NCBI GenBank assembly: GCA_029260435.1
Contig: JAJDDG010000171.1
Coordinates: forward strand, 1-39,156
Direction: 5' to 3'
DNA length: 39,156 bases
Source: Phycisphaerales bacterium
GTDB taxonomy: Bacteria; Planctomycetota; Phycisphaerae; Phycisphaerales; UBA1924
The position numbers were made by a program, and so were the translations under genes. Positions within the stretch are counted from its first letter, which is position 1, and each line of letters begins with the position of its first letter. Of the stretch, positions 6,756-12,230 are shown piece after piece. The notes under the pieces are model-generated. The model did not search any database, was not told the origin of the DNA, and worked only from the letters and a program-made list of their open reading frames with translations.

Positions 6756-6783
6756 ATTATAACAGTTACCGTTAGGTTGTCAA
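6756..6783 (-). promoter_or_regulatory. Main early promoter, near-consensus sigma70
   Basis: The minus strand has a perfect -35 TTGACA (6778-6783) and a perfect -10 TATAAT (6756-6761) separated by 16 nt. The start of transcription should fall near 6748, leaving about 18 nt before the first ATG. The spacer carries the operator core CGGTAACTGTT. Such strength suits immediate expression by host RNA polymerase. Confidence 0.85.
6761..6773. promoter_or_regulatory. Operator copy 1, 13-bp near-palindrome
   Basis: AACAGTTACCGTT is almost perfectly symmetric around its central T (half-sites AACAGT and, inverted, AACGGT). It overlaps the -10 edge and spacer of the early promoter, where a bound protein would block RNA polymerase. 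The core recurs at 5030-5040. Confidence 0.65.
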
Positions 6784-6795
6784 TAGGAAACTTTA

Positions 6796-6836
6796 TAAAA
6801 AGAAAAACGCCCCTCCCGTCGGAGTCGGGAAGGGCG
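6796..6836 (-). terminator. Rho-independent terminator at the end of the late operon
   Basis: On the minus strand an 11-bp GC-rich stem (arms 6826-6836 and 6808-6818, one G-U pair) with a 7-nt loop is followed by TTTTTCTTTTT. It separates the late operon, ending at 6870, from the early promoter that begins about 13 nt further on. Confidence 0.88.
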
Positions 6837-6869
6837 CCGGCCCTGCGTCGAGGAGGTTGGGCCCCTAGA

Positions 6870-7013
6870 TCAAAAGCGCTCGGGCGGTCCTTTCTTATCG
6901 TACCGCTCGGTCCATTTGAAGCGCTGCGACTTCAGCATCTTCTCGAGGATCTTTAGAGCAGCCCGCAATGATCGCACGGCTTGCTCGAGCAGCGAGCGCG
7001 TTACAGGATCCAC
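6870..7013 (-). CDS. Small helical protein at the end of the late operon
   Basis: A 47-aa frame starts with GTG at 7013, overlapping the endolysin stop by 13 nt, and ends just before the terminator. Composition is amphipathic and helical (LLEQAVRSLRAALKILEKML), then basic. The overlap and the location support translation, but there is no clear ribosome site. Unknown function. Confidence 0.4.
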   Translation of the reverse strand: MDPVTRSLLEQAVRSLRAALKILEKMLKSQRFKWTERYDKKGPPERF

Positions 7014-7525
7014 GGCCGCAGATCCATTTGCTCGAGGAAAGTATAGACGCCGTTCTCGTAGCGCAGTACCTGCCGGCATTTTTGAATCGGTCGGAAGGGA
7101 TGGCCCAGCGAAAGGTGGATCCAATGCTTTCGGCTGTTGCGCTCTTTGCCATGTTCGACGATCATCTGCCCGAACATTAATTCCTTTGCATAAAGGTGAT
7201 TACGACAGATAGCGAATGCGCGCTCGATGCTTTCGTAGTTGTCTGGTCCGAGCGGGGAAAAGTCGATCGCTTCGCCAAATAAATGCTGGCTGATCGTGCT
7301 CCCACCGACCGCTCCGTTAAGCTCGCTAAATCGCAGCCAGCTATGCACCTCTAGCGGGACCCCCAGGACAGCTCGGAGATCTTCGAGGAGACAAGCGCCC
7401 AGCACCAGCCGCGGCAATTTCTGAATACCGACGCGCCGATTAGTTTCAACGAGCCCCGGGAATTGCCGCGACTGCGTTGCTTCATAGAAGCTGAAATGCT
7501 GGGTTAGCTTGACGTCCTCGATCAT
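7001..7525 (-). CDS. Endolysin: peptidase M15 (D-Ala-D-Ala carboxypeptidase/VanY-like fold)
   Basis: This 174-aa protein carries the M15 zinc-peptidase signature. SQHLFGEAIDF at residues 79-89 gives zinc ligands H81 and D88. HWIH at 134-137 gives the third histidine, with E124 (VEHG) as a plausible catalytic Glu. M15 phage enzymes cleave peptide cross-links or stem peptides of peptidoglycan. It has no signal peptide, so it needs the adjacent holin candidate to reach the cell wall. Four bases separate it from the stop of the holin candidate. The ribosome site is weak, suggesting coupling. The family call is firm; the exact bond cut is unknown. Confidence 0.85.
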   Translation of the reverse strand: MIEDVKLTQHFSFYEATQSRQFPGLVETNRRVGIQKLPRLVLGACLLEDLRAVLGVPLEVHSWLRFSELNGAVGGSTISQHLFGEAIDFSPLGPDNYESIERAFAICRNHLYAKELMFGQMIVEHGKERNSRKHWIHLSLGHPFRPIQKCRQVLRYENGVYTFLEQMDLRPWIL

Positions 7526-7528
7526 AAT

Positions 7529-7753
7529 TTATTTGACGGCTTTAATATCGACCCCGGCCTGGCCGGCAGTCGCGACACCTAACACGCCCAACGGCGCCAT
7601 CACGTACATCTTCGCGGCTTCGAGCAGCAGCTTGAACTTCTCCGGATCTCCCGCGGCCGCCCATAAGAACAGCGCCAGGATCAGCACCACATAAAGCATC
7701 GCCGCCAGCCCGTTCTTGACCTTCTTTGAATCCAGCCATTTTTTGTCGGTCAT
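7529..7753 (-). CDS. Holin candidate
   Basis: The ATG at 7753 has an AAAGGAGCAGAAATA ribosome site and overlaps the upstream stop as TAATG, giving 74 aa. A strongly hydrophobic segment (AAMLYVVLILALFLWAAAG) follows a charged Lys-rich N-terminus, and a second weaker segment (MYVMAPLGVLGVATAG) lies towards the C-terminus. Small size, one to two membrane helices and the position just before the endolysin fit a holin. No specific holin family is recognised. Confidence 0.6.
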   Translation of the reverse strand: MTDKKWLDSKKVKNGLAAMLYVVLILALFLWAAAGDPEKFKLLLEAAKMYVMAPLGVLGVATAGQAGVDIKAVK

Positions 7754-7926
7754 TATTTCTGCTCCTTTTTCGTCTTCGTCTTCCACGTGAGCATGATGGT
7801 GCCCTCGCTAAATTGATCGATCGCCTTCGTGGCTTTATCACTCAAATTGTCGACTGACCCACACAGTCGGCCGACCAGTCTGTCCGCCCATCGCTGCGTA
7901 TCCGCGTGAACTTTTAAAGCGAACAT
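7753..7926 (-). CDS. 57-aa hypothetical protein in the lysis region
   Basis: This short frame begins with an ATG at 7926 overlapping the previous stop (TAATG) and ends with a TAA overlapping the holin start (TAATG). The protein begins MFALKVHADTQRWADRL and ends with a Lys-rich tail. Its double coupling strongly suggests translation. No membrane segment or known motif is seen. Confidence 0.6.
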   Translation of the reverse strand: MFALKVHADTQRWADRLVGRLCGSVDNLSDKATKAIDQFSEGTIMLTWKTKTKKEQK

Positions 7927-8570
7927 TATTTTTTATCGGCGCCGGCGCCGAGCCGCTTGCGGAATGCTAAGAAGCCGAGCACGTGTGACTTCGGCTGCCA
8001 CGATCGAAAGCCGAGCGTCGGCGCTTCAGCATTCACACCGCCGAGCAATTCCCATGATGCCGGCAGCTGGATAAAATCGATCGCCCGCAATCCCGGCGCG
8101 CGTTTGACAACGCCCCAGGTCTTTAGAAGATCCAATGCGATGCCGGCATGGAAGCGGAAACGCGATGTGTCCGGCCGCGCATCTTCGACCGGATCTGCTT
8201 CATTAAGAAGCCGGGCGCCTAGCATGCAGTACATGTATTTTTTTATGTTACAGACTTTCATCGCTGCGACTTCCGCGGTGTCGCCCTCGATGCTGATCGT
8301 CAGCCCGAGCACGCCGCGCTCTTTGATCTGCTGATATAACCACTCGCTGGTGGCGCCGAGATCTAGCGGCCCGCCTCCGGATCCCCCGACATTGAAAAAC
8401 TGCTCCGGCGGTTGTGGCGCACCGGCAGCCGGCGGTATTACCCCTTCGGTATTCTCGACAGTCGGTGCGATCCTCGTCTGGTCATTCGTGTATGCTTTTC
8501 TTTCGCTCTCGCCAGCTGCAGCCGGCCCCGTCATTGCCATCACCATCATCACGGCCATTAAATATCTCAT
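7926..8570 (-). CDS. Exported hypothetical protein
   Basis: The 214-aa protein starts with a Sec signal peptide (MRYLMAVMMVMAMTGPAAAG) with likely cleavage after AAA near residue 19. A Pro-rich spacer with a GSGGGP stretch follows, then a folded region containing two nearby Cys residues (CNIKKYMYC) that could form a disulfide in the periplasm. It lies between spanin-like genes and the holin candidate, so an envelope-directed role in lysis or exclusion is possible. No homologue recognised. Confidence 0.7.
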   Translation of the reverse strand: MRYLMAVMMVMAMTGPAAAGESERKAYTNDQTRIAPTVENTEGVIPPAAGAPQPPEQFFNVGGSGGGPLDLGATSEWLYQQIKERGVLGLTISIEGDTAEVAAMKVCNIKKYMYCMLGARLLNEADPVEDARPDTSRFRFHAGIALDLLKTWGVVKRAPGLRAIDFIQLPASWELLGGVNAEAPTLGFRSWQPKSHVLGFLAFRKRLGAGADKK

Positions 8571-8980
8571 TTCTTTTTCTCCGATAAGCTATCTTTGATT
8601 TTGTCGACGGCCTTGCGCAAGTAGCCGAGATCCTCGTCGATCTTCTGCATGACCTGATTGTGCTCGGCCTTCGTGACAAATTTTTCTAGTGTCGCGTATT
8701 TCGCTGCATCGATCTCTCGATTAAAAGCAATGCGCTCATTTGCCAGCTGCGCCTTCATTTCGTCGATGCGCACATGAAGTCGCTGGCGTGATTCTCCGGC
8801 GTCTTTGTTGGCTTGCTCGCGCGCTGCAGCTTCAGTCGCGGTCGCGTCCTTATTCTCGCGGTCCGCACGCTCTCCGGATCTAAAACGATATTCCAGCCAG
8901 GCATTCCAGCCGGCCAATCCTAAACCGATGACGCCACCGGCGCCGAGCAAAAGCTGCACTGTTTGCTGTGTGACCTGCAT
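8567..8980 (-). CDS. Membrane-anchored coiled-coil protein (i-spanin-like candidate)
   Basis: The 137-aa protein has one N-terminal membrane segment (LLLGAGGVIGLGLAGWNAWL) followed by a long charged coiled coil (residues about 35-137) ending in KKK. This is the architecture of inner-membrane spanin subunits, which link to an outer-membrane lipoprotein to fuse the membranes. A second TM/coiled-coil gene precedes it. The next gene starts with an ATGA overlap. Function inferred from architecture and neighbours. Confidence 0.6.
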   Translation of the reverse strand: MQVTQQTVQLLLGAGGVIGLGLAGWNAWLEYRFRSGERADRENKDATATEAAAREQANKDAGESRQRLHVRIDEMKAQLANERIAFNREIDAAKYATLEKFVTKAEHNQVMQKIDEDLGYLRKAVDKIKDSLSEKKK

Positions 8981-9196
8981 CTATTTTTTACCTCTCATTT
9001 CTTTGAGCTCGGCGCGCAGCTGCGAGATCTCATCCGGCGTCGACCATATTTCTCGCGCGTGACCGGCCAGCTGCAGCGCGCCCCCATTCTGCTCGAGGAT
9101 CCACAGCGATACGGATAGGCCGAGAGCGATCAGCAGCAGCCCGCGATTGCGGCTTTGCTTCCTTGATCGATTCGCGCCCATCCGTACAGTCGGCAT
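8981..9196 (-). CDS. Small membrane/coiled-coil protein (i-spanin-like candidate)
   Basis: The chosen ATG at 9196 overlaps the stop of the lipoprotein gene (TAATG), giving 71 aa. A basic N-terminus precedes one membrane helix (LLLIALGLSVSLWILEQNGG) and a short C-terminal coiled coil (EISQLRAELKEMRGKK). Together with the preceding lipoprotein it could form a two-component spanin. It is short for an i-spanin, and the following gene is an alternative partner. Confidence 0.55.
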   Translation of the reverse strand: MPTVRMGANRSRKQSRNRGLLLIALGLSVSLWILEQNGGALQLAGHAREIWSTPDEISQLRAELKEMRGKK

Positions 9197-9516
9197 TATT
9201 TCTGATTCTCTAGGATCTCGACTTCGTCTTCGAGCTGGGCGACTCGTTTCATATATTTCAGCTCGCTGGCACACTGCCATGGCGCTGCAGCGTAGACTTT
9301 CCTGCAGCCTTTCGCTTTCGCCATCTGCGCCAGCGCCTTCTCGAGCTCTTTGCGCGGCACGCGGCCCTCGAGATATTTGCAGATATCCTTCTCGGCGTTA
9401 GCGGGATCCGCGCAGAGCTGCTCGAGCTTCTGCGGGTCTTGTTTCATTTGAGCGCCCGCGCAGCCGGCAGCGAGCACTGTGACGACAACGACAAACGGCA
9501 TTATTTTTTTTAGCAT
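9196..9516 (-). CDS. Lipoprotein, o-spanin candidate
   Basis: The 106-aa protein starts MLKKIMPFVVVVTVLAAGC, a type II signal peptide with a clear lipobox LAAGC. The mature part has Cys pairs (CADPANAEKDIC, CRKVY, CASE) and ends in a short coiled coil (VAQLEDEVEILENQK). Location in the lysis region, lipid anchor and following TM/coiled-coil genes fit an outer-membrane spanin subunit. This also supports a host with an outer membrane. Its start overlaps the upstream stop by 7 nt. Confidence 0.65.
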   Translation of the reverse strand: MLKKIMPFVVVVTVLAAGCAGAQMKQDPQKLEQLCADPANAEKDICKYLEGRVPRKELEKALAQMAKAKGCRKVYAAAPWQCASELKYMKRVAQLEDEVEILENQK

Positions 9517-10124
9517 CCGAAGTCAGTGACCTCCTCGTCATAGATTAAGCCCTTCAAAAAAGTGTCGAAGACCGCCAGGTCTGTCAGGTCATCGCGGACC
9601 GTCACCTGCAGCGATTGGCCGGCCGTTAATCGAGCAGCTGCGCCGGCGTCCGGAATTTTCCACGGCGCCGCGAGTGCGTCCTGGCTATTTTGTTCATCGA
9701 GTAAAAAATCAACATCGGCGAGCCGATAAAAGTCGGCGTTCTTTTTAATCGGCGCACCGTCCATAAAATCGAATAGCACCGTGACATCGTCATCAGCGAT
9801 CGCTTCCACCAGCAGCCCATTGGTGAGCGCGCTGATCCCGCCGAAGCGTGCCGGTAGGATCCCTTTGTCTTCGATCTTGAAAATCAGATCATGCGCGTGG
9901 ATCTGCTTCAGCGCCGGCACCTTGTAGCGGAACTTCACCGGCGTGACGGATCCGTCGACATTCATCGCGATAGAATTCCCCGGCTCGCGTAGGAATTTAT
10001 GCAGCGCGTTATTGGCCGGCTTTAATGCCTGAGTCCCGCGGTGTACGATCTCGCTGTTGTTGGTCCCGCCGGTGCTTTGATATGGCTTTTTAAAGCTGCC
10101 GGTCGTGTTCGCGAAGTCGCTCAT
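9510..10124 (-). CDS. Putative virion/tail-associated protein
   Basis: The 204-aa protein starts at an ATG overlapping the preceding stop (ATGA). It contains IAMNVDGSVTPVKFRYKVP, then a GGISALTNGLLVEAI segment, a pattern I associate with a widespread phage structural protein found near tail genes. It lacks a signal peptide, unlike several upstream neighbours. Probably beta-rich. Role unproven. Confidence 0.55.
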   Translation of the reverse strand: MSDFANTTGSFKKPYQSTGGTNNSEIVHRGTQALKPANNALHKFLREPGNSIAMNVDGSVTPVKFRYKVPALKQIHAHDLIFKIEDKGILPARFGGISALTNGLLVEAIADDDVTVLFDFMDGAPIKKNADFYRLADVDFLLDEQNSQDALAAPWKIPDAGAAARLTAGQSLQVTVRDDLTDLAVFDTFLKGLIYDEEVTDFGC

Positions 10125-10654
10125 GCGATCGAGCTCGCAAACACATAGAATTTTATCTCGTCTTTCGGGTCTTGAATTTGCGCGTCGCTTATCACGTCAT
10201 TATTATAGATGGTTTTCGGTTGAATTATCACCGGCTGAAAGCGCTCTCCGTCATCATCGACGGTCCACACTAGCGGCGCCGAGTGATAACCGTCGAGACG
10301 GTTTACATGTGGAAGCCCGAGAGTCTTCGACGTGTACCACAAATCGAACGCGCCGGCGCCGCGCTTCCAGCCAAAACGGCGAGCCGCCTTGATGAGATCC
10401 GCACCGAATACGATCGTTTTGCTGTCGCAGTCGCAGACGTCCTCGATCCATGGTAATGCCTCGGTTTCATTTTCAATTAGTGCGATGAGCTTCGACCGGC
10501 GCAGCACGTAATATCGTCGATCGCCAAAAGAGTCATCGAAATTTTTCGCAGTGAATTGGCTATTGCCTTTGACCGGATGACCGAAATGCTCGAGGTGCGC
10601 GCGTCGCAGCGCCTCTGCAGGTACGTCGATCGCGCCTTCTGTGTAGTCCATCAT
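10121..10654 (-). CDS. Putative papain-like cysteine peptidase-fold protein (Agglutinin_C-like)
   Basis: I chose the ATG at 10654, preceded by GGGGGGCAG, giving 177 aa. The central CDCDSKTIVFGADLI segment resembles the Cys-bearing helix of a phage family related to the C-terminal cysteine protease domain of a fungal agglutinin. A later GYHSAPLVWTVDDDGE supplies a His, and VIIQPKT aligns with the usual IEPQT strand. In this copy the usual Glu would be Gln, so catalysis is uncertain. Relatives often lie next to tail-fibre genes and may process glycan or peptide targets. The assignment rests on motif memory only. Confidence 0.4.
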   Translation of the reverse strand: MMDYTEGAIDVPAEALRRAHLEHFGHPVKGNSQFTAKNFDDSFGDRRYYVLRRSKLIALIENETEALPWIEDVCDCDSKTIVFGADLIKAARRFGWKRGAGAFDLWYTSKTLGLPHVNRLDGYHSAPLVWTVDDDGERFQPVIIQPKTIYNNDVISDAQIQDPKDEIKFYVFASSIA

Positions 10655-10662
10655 CTGCCCCC

Positions 10663-11859
10663 CTATTGCTCGAAGCCTTGCCACATTCTCGAAATAATCA
10701 TCTGCGCGCCGCCGATCTGCTCAGACCGCAGCAGGATCCGGCGTATGCCATCGCCGATAAAAGTCTGATCGATGATGCGTTCCTCGTTGAGATTGTTGCC
10801 CATGATCGTCTTCAGCGTGATGAGCGGTGTGCCGGTGCCAGTTGGATCTTCGTACAGCGTGAAGATCACTGACTTGCGGGTGCCGGCCGATTCAGCACTC
10901 GCATCGAAGACCTGGATCGTTAGTGCCTTCCCGCTGGTGATCGTATAGAATTCGTCGACCGTCTGATTGTTGCCGATCGTGATCCGCTGTATGACCGGCT
11001 GCACGACCGCATCCGTGCCGGCCGGCGCCTCGGCGACACCACCGCTAACGCGTACGCGGCCGGCCGAGTCGAAAGTAAACGGCGCGCCGTCACGAATAAC
11101 AGCGAGCCCGGTGATTAAGATCGTACGCGTGCTGCTCGTGACGCCGAGCTGCTCATTGCGCACGGTCGTCGGTAGCTGAGACTCTGCGACCAGGTTGGCC
11201 ACCTGTGATCCCTTCTGGAATACGAGTTCGTTATCGATGTAAAATACGACGCGATTGCCATCGAGATATTGGATCGCGTAGCTGTGCCCGGTGCCGGTAT
11301 ACGTGAATGTTGCAGCGTTGTTGAAGGATGACGAACTGATGACGGTCTCGATCGTCTTCCTCCGGATCACGACCTTCATGCCATCGGCATCAAGCCGGAA
11401 GAAATACCCGTCGGTGCTATTGAAGACACCCCACTCGCGAATGCTGCCAGCGATCCCGCCGGCGTCGCCTGTTATCACGCGCATGCGCCAGGTATTGGAA
11501 AAGCCGTGAAGGAACTGATGCGGCGACTTGGTCCGAATCTGTACCAGATCCCCATCGGCGAATGTGCTGAAGATCCCCTGCGAATCCTCGACCGTGATCG
11601 TGCCGCCGGCTACCGTTGTGAGATCCCACGTCTCGATAAGATCGAGCCCGGTCGCGAAGCCCTCCTCGAATTCCTGCGTATCGGCCGCGACCTTTAGCGA
11701 ATCAAATCCGCTGAAGGCGATGTTTGATGTCCGCTGCCCATCATGCAGCCGCATGTCGAGCTGCGTGTCCGGCACATTGATGACACTGTTGCGGCCGGCC
11801 AACGCCGGCGCCGCGGCCGCGGTAAGCAGTACGAGAAGAAGCGCCAATCGTTTTATCAT
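10663..11859 (-). CDS. Exported structural/adhesin-like protein with a lectin-like region
   Basis: This 398-aa protein starts with a clear Sec signal peptide, MIKRLALLLVLLTAAAAPALA, with cleavage expected near residue 22. Residues about 50-240 are beta-rich and include WRMRVITGD, YAIQYLDGNRVVFYIDNELV and a domain-closing TGLAVIRDG, resembling a concanavalin/LamG-like jelly roll. The C-terminal third repeats beta strands (QRITIGNNQTVDEFYTITSG). It is coupled by ATGA to the gene before it. Genes downstream of a tail fibre usually encode fibre or baseplate parts, which normally lack signal peptides, so export to the periplasm would be unusual. Confidence 0.6.
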   Translation of the reverse strand: MIKRLALLLVLLTAAAAPALAGRNSVINVPDTQLDMRLHDGQRTSNIAFSGFDSLKVAADTQEFEEGFATGLDLIETWDLTTVAGGTITVEDSQGIFSTFADGDLVQIRTKSPHQFLHGFSNTWRMRVITGDAGGIAGSIREWGVFNSTDGYFFRLDADGMKVVIRRKTIETVISSSSFNNAATFTYTGTGHSYAIQYLDGNRVVFYIDNELVFQKGSQVANLVAESQLPTTVRNEQLGVTSSTRTILITGLAVIRDGAPFTFDSAGRVRVSGGVAEAPAGTDAVVQPVIQRITIGNNQTVDEFYTITSGKALTIQVFDASAESAGTRKSVIFTLYEDPTGTGTPLITLKTIMGNNLNEERIIDQTFIGDGIRRILLRSEQIGGAQMIISRMWQGFEQ

Positions 11860-12230
11860 AGCCCCAGCACCGCGGCGAGCTTATCGAGCAGCTCGTCTTT
11901 TTCCGGTCCGGTGATCTGGCCGGCGCGCAGCTTCGTGACGAGCTCCTTTGCGCGGACCGCGGCGTCACGCCGCTGCTGCGCTAGATTGATCTTAACGTGC
12001 GCATCGATTAGCGCTTGCGGCACGTCACGCACTTCGCTGCCCTCAAAGACGAAGCGGCACTCGCTGCCTCTGCAGTTTACTGTCTTCACACCGTAGCCGG
12101 CCGCACGAACTTCTTCGACGATGCGGTGCGGGTTGACGTCCTTTGTGAATTTCTGCGTGCGAGCTCCGACCACCAGCGGCAGCACGGCGATCGCGATCGC
12201 GACCGCCAAAAGGCTCAGTATTTTTTTCAT
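11856..12230 (-). CDS. Small exported protein following the fibre gene
   Basis: The 124-aa protein begins with a signal peptide (MKKILSLLAVAIAIAVLPLV, cleavage probably after VGA). The mature part has two close Cys (CRGSEC) that could form a disulfide, and an Arg/Lys-rich helical C-terminus (RAKELVTKLRAGQI). The ribosome site GAGGAG is provided by the end of the fibre gene, whose stop abuts this start. It might assist folding or attachment of the exported fibre-like protein; this is inference from order only. Confidence 0.6.
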   Translation of the reverse strand: MKKILSLLAVAIAIAVLPLVVGARTQKFTKDVNPHRIVEEVRAAGYGVKTVNCRGSECRFVFEGSEVRDVPQALIDAHVKINLAQQRRDAAVRAKELVTKLRAGQITGPEKDELLDKLAAVLGL

